Source: Aldehydirespirator sp965116195
GTDB taxonomy: Bacteria > Actinomycetota > Acidimicrobiia > Acidimicrobiales > Aldehydirespiratoraceae
Direction: 5' to 3'
Assembly (NCBI GenBank): GCA_965116195.1
Contig: OZ220491.1
Span: forward strand, 2,046,001-2,110,000
Length of the DNA: 64,000 bases
Both the position numbers and the translations under genes were made by a program. Of the stretch, positions 1-8,737 are shown piece after piece; position 1 is the first letter of the stretch; each line of letters starts with the position of its first letter. Below the pieces are notes generated by a model, which saw only the letters and a list, made by a program, of their open reading frames with translations, was not told where the DNA came from and did not search any database.

Positions 1-4
1 GATC

Positions 5-745
5 GTGGACACGGTCAGCGACGGTGAACCCATGGCTGTGCTGCGCAAACGCCCCGAATCGGGCGGGCCGCATCCCGGGGTCGTGTTGTTTCACGACGGG
101 CCGGGAATGCGCGCCGCCACACACGCCTTCGCGCGGCGTCTGGCCAGCTACGGCTACGACGTGGCTGTGCCCGACCTCTACCACCGCCATGGCCGCATGA
201 TCGGCTTCGACCCCGAGGACATCGCAGCAGACCCGACCGCCCGTGACAAGATCTCTGCGATGCTCTTCTCACTCACAGACGAGGGCATCCAGAACGACCT
301 CGATGCCACGCTGCAAGTCCTTGAGGCTGAACGGCCGGCAGGATCTTTGAGTCGGCTCGGCTGTGCCGGGTTCTGCCTGGGAGCGAGGGCCGTGTTCCGC
401 ACCATGACCCGACGACCGGAGCAGTTCGTGGCCGGTGCCATGTGGCATCCGTCCTTTCTGGTGGACAACGCCGAGGACTCACCCCACCTCTGTGTCAACC
501 AACTCGCCGGGTCGTTGTATGCGGGCTTCGGGGAGGACGACAGCATCATGAGCATCGCCAGCATGCAACCCTTCATCACAGCCGTGTCAGCACTGGGTGA
601 CCGTGCCGTCATTGACATCCATCCCGATGCCGATCACGGCTACACCTGGCCGGGAGCACCCAGCTATAACGAGGCCGCCGCAGAGCGGTCATGGACGCAG
701 ACGCTCACACTCTTTGCTTGTGAACTGCAACCACATGCGAACTGA
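5..745 (+). CDS. dienelactone hydrolase family protein, possibly 5'-truncated by the window edge
   Basis: Alpha/beta-hydrolase of the dienelactone hydrolase type. The nucleophile elbow GFCLGA is at residues 122-127 with Cys124 in the nucleophile place, an acidic GEDD cluster lies near 176-179 and the catalytic His is in DADHGY at about 211. Length (246 aa) fits the family. The GTG at position 5 is usable as a start, but the frame is open to the left edge, so the true start may lie outside. Substrate cannot be told from sequence; carboxylic ester or lactone hydrolysis is the family role. The downstream gap carries a 72-bp tandem duplication and then an oxidase gene on the same strand. Confidence 0.8.
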   Translation: MDTVSDGEPMAVLRKRPESGGPHPGVVLFHDGPGMRAATHAFARRLASYGYDVAVPDLYHRHGRMIGFDPEDIAADPTARDKISAMLFSLTDEGIQNDLDATLQVLEAERPAGSLSRLGCAGFCLGARAVFRTMTRRPEQFVAGAMWHPSFLVDNAEDSPHLCVNQLAGSLYAGFGEDDSIMSIASMQPFITAVSALGDRAVIDIHPDADHGYTWPGAPSYNEAAAERSWTQTLTLFACELQPHAN

Positions 746-944
746 CCGCCCTCAGCGTGCGTGAGCGCCGATTGAGCGCATGCAGTGATCCGCCCTCAGC
801 GTGCGTGAGCCTCAGCCGCATGCGTGCCGTTCGACAGCGCCGATTGAGCGCATGCAGTGATCCGCCCTCAGCGTGCGTGAGCCTCCGCTCCAAGCTGTAC
901 TCACGCTGAGTCCTGCACTGAAGGCACCCTGAGCGTGCGTGAGG
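746..944. repeat. intergenic tandem duplication, 72-bp period
   Basis: The block CCGCCCTCAGCGTGCGTGAG occurs at 746, 790 and 862, and a decayed form overlaps the start of the next gene near 925. The 48-bp segment beginning CGATTGAGCGCATG recurs at 769 and 841 (72 bp apart). No gene is seen in the gap. Confidence 0.85.
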
Positions 945-2083
945 TACCGCTGCGGTATCAGAGCGTCGAAGATCTGCGTAGACGAGCCAGGCGGCGGATC
1001 CCACGTTTTGCCTGGGAATACCTGGACAGCGGTGAAGGTACCGAGCACGCGCTGCGCCGCAACATCGCGTCGCTTCAACGGGTGGTGATGACACCACGAT
1101 TCCTGCGGGGTCGGCTGGAACCGGACACGAGCGTCGAGTTGTTCGGCGTGCGCTACTCGCTGCCTGTGGGAATCTCTCCGGTCGGGCTCACCGGACTGAT
1201 CTGGCCGGGAGCAGATGAGGCATTGGCTGACACCTCGGCGCGCTGTCGCATTCCGTTCGTGGCCAGCACCGTCAATACCGCAGATGTGTCGGTGGTGGGA
1301 CCGCGGACCCAGGGCATGGGCTGGTTTCAGCTCTACCCGCCCACCGACCCGGCGGTGCGCGAGGACCTGCTGCGCCGTGCCACAGAGGCCGGCTTCACCG
1401 TGTTGGTGATCACCGCCGACGTTCCGGCCAGGGCACGCCGCGAACGCCAGACCAGACAGCGGGTCTCGATGCCTCCGACGATCTCGGTGCGGCACGTGTC
1501 CCAGGCCGCTGTCAGGCCGGCATGGAGTCTGGCGCTGCTGCGATCGGGACTGCCCAGGTTCCGCACCCTTGAGCCCTACGTTGACAAGGCAACGCTCAAG
1601 AAGCTCGCCGGCTTCGTGGGTGCAAGTCTGGGCGGCACGCTCTCATGGGACTACCTGGCCGAAACCCGTGAACTGTGGCGGGGGCCGCTGGTGGTCAAGG
1701 GCATCCTGCACCCGGAGGATGCCATGCGTTGCGTGGATACCGGGGCCGACGCGGTGATCGTGTCGAACCACGGAGGCCGCCAACTCGACGCATCGCCGGC
1801 ACCGGTTGAGGCACTGACCGCGGTGGTTGAGCGCATCGGCAACAAGGTGCCGGTGCTGTATGACAGCGGCCTGCGCAGTGGCCTTGATGTGGCCCGGGTG
1901 CTGGCGCTTGGTGCTGACTTCGCCTTCTCGGGGCGTTCGTTCATGTTTGGTCTGTGCGCCCTCGGTGACCGGGGTGGCGAGCATGTCGCAGCCATGATCA
2001 AAGAGCAACTTGTGAGCGTCATGCACCAACTCGGATGCGAACGGCTGGCCGAACTCCGCGAACGTGAACCCCGCTTCGTGTAG
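935..2083 (+). CDS. FMN-dependent alpha-hydroxy acid oxidase/dehydrogenase (lactate dehydrogenase-like)
   Basis: Full-length (382 aa) TIM-barrel FMN enzyme of the lactate/glycolate/mandelate oxidase family, which oxidises 2-hydroxy acids to 2-oxo acids. The N-terminal FAWEYLDSG motif is at about 26-34, the FMN loop PVGISPVGLTGLIWPGADE near 76-94, and the active-site SNHGGRQLD with the catalytic His at about 277. The phosphate-binding part reads YDSGLRSGLDV and FSGRSF near the C-terminus, a diverged form of the usual DGGIR and GRP motifs. The GTG start at 935 sits inside a copy of the upstream repeat, so the exact start is uncertain. The exact substrate is not determinable. Confidence 0.85.
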   Translation: MREVPLRYQSVEDLRRRARRRIPRFAWEYLDSGEGTEHALRRNIASLQRVVMTPRFLRGRLEPDTSVELFGVRYSLPVGISPVGLTGLIWPGADEALADTSARCRIPFVASTVNTADVSVVGPRTQGMGWFQLYPPTDPAVREDLLRRATEAGFTVLVITADVPARARRERQTRQRVSMPPTISVRHVSQAAVRPAWSLALLRSGLPRFRTLEPYVDKATLKKLAGFVGASLGGTLSWDYLAETRELWRGPLVVKGILHPEDAMRCVDTGADAVIVSNHGGRQLDASPAPVEALTAVVERIGNKVPVLYDSGLRSGLDVARVLALGADFAFSGRSFMFGLCALGDRGGEHVAAMIKEQLVSVMHQLGCERLAELREREPRFV

Positions 2084-2263
2084 CGGCTGCCCCGTGCGAC
2101 TGCTGAGGGTTGCGATGGCGTTCAGTTCTGGCGCGCCTGGCTTCGTATAGCGGTTGCCCCGTGCGGTTGCTGAGGGTTGCCCGTGTGGTTGCTACTGGTG
2201 GCTGACCATCAACCACTGCGGTTGCGTCAAACGTGCGGTTGCTGAGAACTGTCCGTGTGGTTG
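2073..2263. repeat. duplication of the oxidase gene 3' end
   Basis: The last codons and stop region of the oxidase gene (2073-2114) are repeated with few changes at 2140-2180, 67 bp away; fragments of the GTGCGGTTGCTGAG block recur up to about 2270. This non-coding gap lies between two convergent genes and shows no clear intrinsic terminator. Confidence 0.75.
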
Positions 2264-3163
2264 CTACTCGCCGTGGACGTACTGCCAGCCGAATCGGCCC
2301 TTGATACACAGGTGGCCGCTGGTCACAGAATGATCAGAGGGCGAGGTCACCTTCACGATCCGCTCATCCTGGACGTGCAGGTCCAGGTTGCAGCCCACCC
2401 CGCAGTAGGAGCAGACCGTGCGCGTCACGGTCTGTTCCTCAGGTCGCCAGTCGTCGCGTTGGCGAAGGTCGTACTCGGTCTTGAACTGCAATGCACCGGT
2501 CGGGCACACGCCCACGCAGTTGCCGCAGTAGACACAGGCCGAGTCAGGTAGCGCAACATCAAATTCGGTTGAGATGCGGGCATCAAAACCCCGGCCGGAC
2601 ACAGCAATGGCATAGGTGTGCTGGGCATCGTCGCCGCAGGCCTCCACGCACTTGTAACACAGCACGCACTTGGAATAGTCGCGGATGTAGAGGTCGTCTT
2701 GGATCTTCACCGGTTCGTCCACCCGCTCGGTGGGATGTTCTTCTGCGGCGTAACGATCAGGGTCAGCGCCGTACACCTCCATCCAGTGGTGGAGGCTCTC
2801 GGTTTGGCTGAGGTCAACACCAGAAGCCAGAAACTCCAGCACCATGCGACGGCTGTGACGCACCCTCAGTGTGTCGGTCCGCACCACCATCTGGTCCTCA
2901 GCCGGACGGGAACACGACGGTACCAGCGCTCTGGATCCCTCCAGTTCCACCACGCACACACGGCAGACATTCACCGGAGTGAGGTTCTCGGCCCAGCACA
3001 GTGTCGGCGTGTCAATACCGACCTGCTCACAGGCAGCATGGATCGTGGCACCCTCCGGAACCTCCACAACCTGCCCGTCAACCGTGAGCGTCACCGGTAC
3101 CTCGGCCATCGGCTCTGTTGCGTCGCGCGAACCCAAATCGCTACGGGTAGCCGTGTTGTTCAT
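2264..3163 (-). CDS. formate dehydrogenase, detached N-terminal iron-sulfur part of the alpha subunit
   Basis: Carries the electron-transfer half of an FdsA/FdhA-type formate dehydrogenase as a separate protein. In order: a plant-type 2Fe-2S domain (Cys in CWAENLTPVNVCRVC, then VPSC), two 4Fe-4S sites (CVLCYKCVEAC and CVYCGNCVGVCP), then the Molybdop_Fe4S4 domain (CSYCGVGC with a later LCIKG). The protein stops at FGWQYVHGE, the place where the molybdopterin catalytic domain normally begins; that domain is the gene at 5352-7280. The ATG at 3163 is chosen because the upstream extension to 3310 is repetitive (AEQVAEQVAEQ); 3109 is an alternative. It is last in the operon after the NuoEF-like gene. 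Classical complex I NuoG is less likely because of the Molybdop_Fe4S4 ending and the formate dehydrogenase neighbour. Confidence 0.88.
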   Translation of the reverse strand: MNNTATRSDLGSRDATEPMAEVPVTLTVDGQVVEVPEGATIHAACEQVGIDTPTLCWAENLTPVNVCRVCVVELEGSRALVPSCSRPAEDQMVVRTDTLRVRHSRRMVLEFLASGVDLSQTESLHHWMEVYGADPDRYAAEEHPTERVDEPVKIQDDLYIRDYSKCVLCYKCVEACGDDAQHTYAIAVSGRGFDARISTEFDVALPDSACVYCGNCVGVCPTGALQFKTEYDLRQRDDWRPEEQTVTRTVCSYCGVGCNLDLHVQDERIVKVTSPSDHSVTSGHLCIKGRFGWQYVHGE

Positions 3164-3297
3164 GGGCGACTCGTGACAGATACCACAGCCGTGGGCGGAC
3201 TGTTCGGCAACTTGTTCGGCAACTTGTTCGGCGGCCGTCGTGTGCTGTGCATGGGCACCCGTGACAATACCAGCCGAGCGCCCCATCACAAGTCGAG

Positions 3298-3390
3298 ACG
3301 GCGTGCCCAACCCGCACGAACTAGCGGATCAACCGACGCCGCCGGTGGTACGCGTTTGGCGGCGTGCCCAACCCGCACGAACTAGCGACA
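3298..3390. repeat. 61-bp duplication at the 3' end of the NuoEF-like gene
   Basis: GCGTGCCCAACCCGCACGAA with its flank occurs at 3300 and 3361. The second copy overlaps the stop codon of the gene at 3382, so this is another duplicated gene end. Confidence 0.8.
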
Positions 3391-5223
3391 ACCAGCGCGC
3401 TCTGCAGTTGCAGGTGGCTCTGCGGTTGCAGGTGCCTCAGCGGTTGCAGGTGCCTCAGCGGTTGCAGGTGCCTCAGCGATCAAACCGAGCGCCAACGCCG
3501 AACGCACAGCAGAAGCCGCGGTATGTCCCAAACCGCAGATCGAGGCATCGACCATGACCTCGGCCATGTCGTCAATCAACCGGCGGCGCTCACACGACAG
3601 CACGCCCCGCTGCTGCATCTGCACCAGCGTCTCGTGCTGGCGCACCGCGCCGACGCGACAGGGCACACACTGCCCGCAGGACTCGTGGCGGAAGAACTCA
3701 GCGACACGCACCACGATGTCAGTCATGTTGACCGACGTGTCAAAGGCCATCACCACACCTGAGCCGAGCGTCGTGCCGGCTGCCCTGGTGTCTTCCAGTG
3801 TCAGCGGCAGATCAAGTGACCCCGGACCGACGAACGAGCCGGCGGCACCTCCCAACAGCACCGCCTGCAGCCTGCCGGTACCGGTGACGCCTCCGGCCAG
3901 TGTCAACACCTCACCGAGCGTGGTGCCGAACGGAACTTCGTAAAGGCCGGGCCGGGCCAGACGACCCGACAGACAAAGCAGCTTGGTTCCCGGCGAGCGC
4001 TCTGTTCCCCTCATGCGGTAGGCATCGGCACCCTCGACCACTATGTCCAGCACGTTCAGCAGCGTCTCGGGGTTGTTGATCGCAGTCGGCTCGCCGAACA
4101 GTCCGTGAGTCGTGGGAAACGGCGGTTTGTTGCGCGGTTCGCCACGAAACCCCTCGAGCGAGTTGAACAACGCCGTCTCCTCGCCACAGATGTAAGCGCC
4201 GGCACCTCTCCAGACAGCGATGTCAAAATCGTGACCTGAACCTGCCACATCTGCACCGAGCAGTCCTGCCTCACGGGCTGCTCTGATGGCAACCTGCAGG
4301 CGAGCCGTGGCCTGCGGATACTCGCCGCGTATGTAGATCCAACCCCGGCTCGCTCCCGTGGCCAATCCGGCGATCGTCATCGCCTCGACCAACCCGAACG
4401 GGTCGTGCTCCATCACAGTGCGGTCCTTGAACGTGCCGGGCTCGGACTCGTCACAGTTGGCGACCACATGCTTGCGATGTCCGGCCTCAGCAGCAACAGC
4501 CCGCCACTTGACACCGGTGGGGAACGCGGCACCGCCCCGCCCCGACAAGCCCGAGTCCGCCACCGCAGACAGCACGGCCTCGGCACCCATCCGAGCCGCC
4601 CGCCTCAGCGCCACATAGCCACCATGGGCCACATAGGAATCCAGTGACTCGGGATCAACCACGCCGACACGACGCAACAATCGCAGTGACGGATCGCCTG
4701 CCTGGGGCAACTCAAACGCCTTCTCATCGGCTGGCACGTGGTCGCGACGGCCTTGCGAACCCTGCACAAACAGCGCCGGTGCCCGCTCACACTGGCCCAG
4801 GCACGGGCTGTGATGGACATGGCCGCCTGCTGCCGCCACCTCAGCCCCCAGCCCCTCAAATCCCGCCAGTTGACAGGCAGCGTCAACGCACACGTGGAAA
4901 GTGTCGCCGTCATGGTCTGGTGCAGTCGTGCGGAACAGGTCATAGAAGCTGGCCACCCCGAAGGCCTCGGCTGGCGGCACACCCAGTACATCTGCCACAT
5001 GGTTGATCCCGCCGGGGCTGATCCAGCCGACCGCGTTCTGCAGGGCATGCAAGGCCGGCAACAGGAAGTGGCGGCGCTCCCGTCGGCGAGCTGTTCCCGA
5101 GATGTACAGCCGTTCGCTCTCAGTACGCACCACCGGATCCACGCCGAGGTGTCTCAGTACTGCGTCAACGGCTGCGGCCTCATCTGTTGAGGCGCGATTT
5201 GCGCTCAGATGAAGGTCGGTCAT
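3382..5223 (-). CDS. formate dehydrogenase NuoE-NuoF (FdsG-FdsB) fusion subunit
   Basis: NADH-side module of the formate dehydrogenase; moves electrons from the iron-sulfur chain to FMN and NAD+. Residues 1-160 are a NuoE/FdsG thioredoxin-like 2Fe-2S domain (Cys in VCVDAACQL and SPCLGQC). The rest is NuoF/FdsB: the FMN/NADH site GLSGRGGAAFPTG near 240, ANCDESEPGTFKDR, GAGAYICGEETAL, and the 4Fe-4S motif ESCGQCVPCR near 522. The fusion is 613 aa. The C-terminus is a run of six-residue ATAEAP repeats encoded by an 18-bp tandem repeat at about 3410-3480, followed by the stop; this tail is unlike the family and looks like slippage. It lies between the two halves of the alpha subunit. Confidence 0.93.
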   Translation of the reverse strand: MTDLHLSANRASTDEAAAVDAVLRHLGVDPVVRTESERLYISGTARRRERRHFLLPALHALQNAVGWISPGGINHVADVLGVPPAEAFGVASFYDLFRTTAPDHDGDTFHVCVDAACQLAGFEGLGAEVAAAGGHVHHSPCLGQCERAPALFVQGSQGRRDHVPADEKAFELPQAGDPSLRLLRRVGVVDPESLDSYVAHGGYVALRRAARMGAEAVLSAVADSGLSGRGGAAFPTGVKWRAVAAEAGHRKHVVANCDESEPGTFKDRTVMEHDPFGLVEAMTIAGLATGASRGWIYIRGEYPQATARLQVAIRAAREAGLLGADVAGSGHDFDIAVWRGAGAYICGEETALFNSLEGFRGEPRNKPPFPTTHGLFGEPTAINNPETLLNVLDIVVEGADAYRMRGTERSPGTKLLCLSGRLARPGLYEVPFGTTLGEVLTLAGGVTGTGRLQAVLLGGAAGSFVGPGSLDLPLTLEDTRAAGTTLGSGVVMAFDTSVNMTDIVVRVAEFFRHESCGQCVPCRVGAVRQHETLVQMQQRGVLSCERRRLIDDMAEVMVDASICGLGHTAASAVRSALALGLIAEAPATAEAPATAEAPATAEPPATAERAGCR

Positions 5224-5351
5224 GCGCTGGTTGGGAGCGGCTTGACCCGCAACTCAGATGATGCAGTTGGAGTTACACACAAACACAAGCCGGTCACACA
5301 CAAGCAGAAGTCGGTCACACACAAACAGAAGTCGGTCAAGCGCACTGACAG
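5224..5351. repeat. short tandem repeat in the gap after the catalytic gene
   Basis: A roughly 22-bp unit of the form CGGTCACACACAARCAGAAG is repeated three to four times (about 5270-5340). Otherwise no gene or terminator is visible in this gap. Confidence 0.75.
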
Positions 5352-7280
5352 CTAGGCGAGAGCGGCTGCGGGTTCGAGCTTGGTGATGCGGACCGCGGCT
5401 GCCTTGAACTCCGAGGTTCCAGAACGACGGTCCCATTCGTCGTTTGTGAGCACATTGGCATCCACCAACTGCGGGAAGTGAAACGTTGTGAACGTCAGCC
5501 CCACCGGGATGTCGGGTTGGATGCGAACGTTCATCTCCACCGATCCCCGTGGCGAGGCCACCAATACACGCTCACCCTCGCCAACACCAAGCGCGGCTGC
5601 ATCCTGCGGGTTGATGTCAATGGCATCGCCGTAACGGATCGGCGACTCGTAGGAACCCGACTGAACCCCCGTGTTGAAAGAGTCAAGGGCACGACCGGTG
5701 GTGAGCCTGAGTGGGAACAGATCGCTGAGCCGTTCCTTGGGTTCCTCATGATCAACCAGGCTGAAGGGAACAGGATCACGTCCTTCCAGGTCGTCAGCCC
5801 ACAACCAGCCGTGCAGGAACGGAGAGCCCGGATGATCAAGGCTCGGACACGGCCACTGGATACCACCCGAAGCCTCAAGCCGCTCCCAGGACATGCCGGC
5901 ATGCATCGGCGACAGCGAGCGCAGTTCGTTCCACAGATCTTCAGGTGTCGGGTCACCCCAGTCGAAACCGAGACGGCGAGCCACCTCACCTATGATGTCG
6001 ATGTCGTGGCGAGCCTGACCCGGTGGCGGCACGGCTGCCCGTACGCGCTGCACCCGGCGCTCACTGGAAGTGACTGTGCCCTCGGACTCTGCCCAAGCCA
6101 CAGACGCGGGCAGCACCACATCGGCCATCTCGGCGGTGCGGGTCATGAATATGTCCTGCACCACCAGAATGTCCAACCCGGCCAACAACTCGCGGGCGTG
6201 CTTGACATTGGCCTCAGAATCGGCCGGGTTCTCGCCGATCACGTAGCAGGCCCGCAACTCACCCGCCGCCATCGCCTCGAACATGAGGGTCAGGTGTTTG
6301 CCCGGCTCGGGGTTGAGTTCGGTGCCGTAGACGGCCTCGAATCTGGCCCTGGCGCTCTGGTCAGCCACACTCTGAAAACCTGGGAACTTGTCGGGAATGG
6401 CACCCATGTCGCCGCCGCCCTGGACATTGTTCTGGCCACGCAGCGGTACCAGGCCGGAACCCCAACGGCCAACATGGCCGGTCAACAGGGCAAGGTTGCA
6501 CAAGGAGACCACATTGTCAACCGCGTTGTGATGTTCGGTGATGCCCAGCGTCCACAGTATCTGGGCCTTGGGCGCAGTGGCATAGGCATGAGCCATCTCG
6601 CCGATGGCCTCGGCTGACACGCCTGTCTGGTTTTCAGCCCGGTCAAGGGTGTAGGGCTCGACATGAGCGGCATAGGCATCAAAGCCCTGCGTGGAGCGGG
6701 CTATGAAGTCGGTGTCGTGCAGTCCGGCGGCGATGATCTCGCGCCCGACGGCATTGGCCAGTGCAATGTCGGTGCCAACGGACAGACCCAACCAACGGTC
6801 GGCGAACTTGGCCGAGGCGGTTCGTCGAGGGTCGATGGCGTACATGCGGGCACCGTTGTCCAAGCCCTTCAGCACGTGGTGAAAGAAGATCGGATGGGCT
6901 TCACGTGCGTTGGATCCCCACAGCAGGATGACATCTGCTTCCTCGACCTCGGCATAGCAGGAAGTTCCGCCTCCCACACCGAATACTGTTGCCAGACCGA
7001 CAACGGAAGGAGCGTGTCAAGTCCGGTTGCAGGAGTCGATGTTGTTGGACCCGATGACAGCACGGCTGAACTTCTGTGCTGCATAGTTGACCTCGTTGGT
7101 GGCCTTTGAGCAACTGAACATGCCGAAGCCCCCGGGCCCGTGCCGGTCAACCACCCGCCGGAAGCCGTCAGCCGCATACCCGAGGGCCTCGTCCCAGGTG
7201 GCGGGTCGCAGACTTCCCCCCTCTCGCAGCAACGGCACCGTCAGACGCGGCAGTCGCCTTGTGTGTGACCTTGACCCCAT
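5352..7280 (-). CDS. formate dehydrogenase catalytic (molybdopterin) subunit, selenocysteine-containing
   Basis: Catalytic half of an FdhA/FdsA-type alpha subunit that oxidises formate to CO2 at a bis-MGD metal centre. Codon 88 (7017-7019) is TGA inside the active-site motif SCNRT-U-HAPSVVGLA, where family members have selenocysteine or cysteine; the frame continues unbroken for 554 codons. A SECIS-like hairpin starts 12 nt after the TGA. Later motifs include LLWGSNAREAHPI, RGQNNVQGGGDMG, and a molydopterin-binding C-terminal domain (LTTGRALDSFNTG). The ATG at 7280 is preceded by AGGAGGG at good spacing; a GTG at 7304 is the alternative. The chain begins directly at RLTVPLLREGG, lacking the Fe4S4 segment that is encoded separately at 2264-3163. 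Gene-finders will report two fragments, 7017-7304 and 5352-6977. Confidence 0.92.
6988..7004 (-). promoter_or_regulatory. SECIS-like hairpin for UGA decoding
   Basis: On the coding (minus) strand the sequence reads GUUGUC-GGUCU-GGCAAC: a 6-bp stem (one G-U pair) with loop GGUCU, beginning 12 nt after the UGA at 7017-7019. The bacterial fdhF SECIS has the same GGUCU apical signal at about the same distance. The stem and loop are seen directly; SelB binding is inference. Confidence 0.85.
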
Positions 7281-7339
7281 AATCCGTCCCTCCTGTACAA
7301 GCACCGAACTCTACTTGATGCGCCTACAAAGAACTGTAG

Positions 7340-7460
7340 AAATTCGTCTCAGCCGAGAGCCAGCGTTTCACCTCGCAAGCAGCGTTCCCGCGAGGATGCC
7401 GGGGTTGCCTGGATGTTTCGTCTCAGCCGAGTGCCAGCGTTTCACGAGCCTGGTCCGCAC
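7340..7460. repeat. duplicated 3' end of the BKACE gene
   Basis: CGTCTCAGCCGAGAGCCAGC (about 7347) repeats the terminal codons of the neighbouring gene (CGTCTCAGCCGAGTGCCAGC at about 7422), about 75 bp apart. The copy lies in the 142-bp gap in front of the formate dehydrogenase start. Confidence 0.75.
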
Positions 7461-8310
7461 TCTGGATGCGACCGCCCATCATCTCGGCGAGTTCTCGTGC
7501 CCGTGCCACCAACTCTGCGTTGGAGGCGAACACGCCCCGTGACAGGTACAGGTTGTCCTCCAGACCCACCCGAATGTGACCACCCAAGAGCATCGCCTGA
7601 GCCGCCCAGGGGATCTGATTGGCCGACAGCGCGAAAGTGGTGAACTCAGCCCGGGCCGGCAGGAGCCGGGTCAGCGCAGCTATCAAGCCGACATCGGTGG
7701 GAGTTCCATAGGGGATGCCTGTGCAGAGTTGAACCCAGGGCGGATCGGCGATGAGCCCCTCGTCCACAAGCGTGTTGGCCAGCCACAGATGACCGGTGTC
7801 AAATATCTCCAACTCGGGCTTGACACCCAGTTCCCGTACACGCTTGGCCATGGTCCGGATCATGTCCGGCGTGCTCACATAGACCTGCTGGCCCTCACCG
7901 AAGTTCAAAGAACCGCAGTCGATGCTGCACATATCCGGCCGCAGCGCCTCAACGTGGGCAAGCCGCTCCGAACCACCGACCAGATCAGTGCCGTCGGGAT
8001 GGAAATCGAACGGGTCGGGGTCACCTATGCGCAGATCACCCCCCATTCCCGCGGTGAGGTTGATGATCACCTCACTGTTGGCGGCCCTGACCAACTCAAC
8101 CGTCCGCCGGTACAGTTCCACATCACGTGATCCCTTACCGGTGGCCGGGTCACGCACATGGATATGCACAATCGCAGCACCCGCTTCGGCGGCCTCCAGT
8201 GCGGAGGCAGCGATCTGCTCCGGTGTGACCGGCAGGTCAGGATGCCTACCCGCGGTGTCACCAGCACCGGTAACAGCACAAGTGATGATCGGATTGCGGT
8301 TCACGACCAA
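7423..8310 (-). CDS. beta-keto acid cleavage enzyme (BKACE, DUF849 family)
   Basis: Zn-dependent BKACE family enzyme: a beta-keto acid plus acetyl-CoA gives a CoA thioester and acetoacetate. Zn ligands are in VHIHVRDP (about residues 48-55), with the family motifs INLTAG, RPDMCSIDCGSLNF, ELEIFDTGHL, and HIRVGLEDNLYLSRG near the C-terminus. Length 295 aa is usual. The start is TTG at 8310 or GTG at 8304. It is the first gene of the probable operon with the formate dehydrogenase. With demethylation genes nearby, a dehydrocarnitine-type substrate is an inference; lysine-fermentation-type 3-keto-5-aminohexanoate cleavage is another family activity. A CRP-like palindrome lies about 95 bp upstream. 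Confidence 0.9.
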   Translation of the reverse strand: MVVNRNPIITCAVTGAGDTAGRHPDLPVTPEQIAASALEAAEAGAAIVHIHVRDPATGKGSRDVELYRRTVELVRAANSEVIINLTAGMGGDLRIGDPDPFDFHPDGTDLVGGSERLAHVEALRPDMCSIDCGSLNFGEGQQVYVSTPDMIRTMAKRVRELGVKPELEIFDTGHLWLANTLVDEGLIADPPWVQLCTGIPYGTPTDVGLIAALTRLLPARAEFTTFALSANQIPWAAQAMLLGGHIRVGLEDNLYLSRGVFASNAELVARARELAEMMGGRIQSADQARETLALG

Positions 8311-8372
8311 ACCCTAACGCGTCAGACGCACTGGCTGCTGCGCAGTCGGAACCCGCGGTAGCGCTGGCAACG

Positions 8373-8383
8373 CCCCCCCCCCC
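8373..8383. repeat. C11 homopolymer (G11 on the transcribed strand) in the promoter region
   Basis: Eleven consecutive C residues lie about 63-73 bp upstream of the BKACE start, between that gene and a CRP-like site. A related arrangement with a C10 tract is present at 12579. Such tracts are slippage-prone and can alter promoter spacing. Confidence 0.9.
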
Positions 8384-8403
8384 TCCGCCGTAACCACCGC
8401 AAA

Positions 8404-8419
8404 TGTGACATCGATCACA
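8404..8419. promoter_or_regulatory. CRP/GlxR-like operator
   Basis: TGTGACATCGATCACA matches the TGTGA-N6-TCACA consensus of CRP-family regulators exactly. It is 94 bp upstream of the BKACE start on the minus strand. A second exact match with homologous flanks is at 12605-12620. No CRP-family gene is in this window, so the binding protein is unknown. Confidence 0.7.
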
Positions 8420-8431
8420 CACCCACGGCCG

Positions 8432-8737
8432 ACCCCTCGCCACACGCTGAGCCCAGACATGACCACAAACCAACACCGATAGAACCTACCCACGCTTCGG
8501 GATGGGCCCTGCCGTTGGCTGGCAGTCGGATCCCCCCACTAGCAACAAAGAAAATCCGAGGATGGGCCCTGCCGTTGGCTAGCAGCCGCAGAGTCGCAGC
8601 GGGTGGTGTCATCGGTTGGTGTCGTTGCGACACGATTGGCCGCGTCAAGTCGATCATGTGTGCGCAGCTGCCCGCAGGGTCGCAGCGGTTGGTGTCGTTG
8701 CGACACCTGTTGGCAAGGTCGCTACCGTGATGACCCC
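8432..8737. repeat. repeat-filled leader region of proS
   Basis: GATGGGCCCTGCCGTTGGCT occurs at 8501 and 8561 (60 bp apart); a GGTTGGTGTCGTTGCGACAC block recurs at about 8610 and 8690. No T-box features are recognised. The region between the divergent BKACE and proS genes has no other gene. Confidence 0.7.

Noticed and set aside
2264..5223. Complex I (nuoE, nuoF, nuoG) fragment
   Set aside because: The NuoG-like part ends in a Molybdop_Fe4S4 domain and a formate dehydrogenase catalytic gene is in the same operon; no other nuo genes are present.
5478..6617. 379-codon open frame opposite the formate dehydrogenase gene
   Set aside because: Antisense shadow of a strongly conserved gene with no family match.
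7017..7019. Nonsense mutation splitting the formate dehydrogenase gene
   Set aside because: The TGA is at the selenocysteine position, has a SECIS-like hairpin and both sides are fully conserved.
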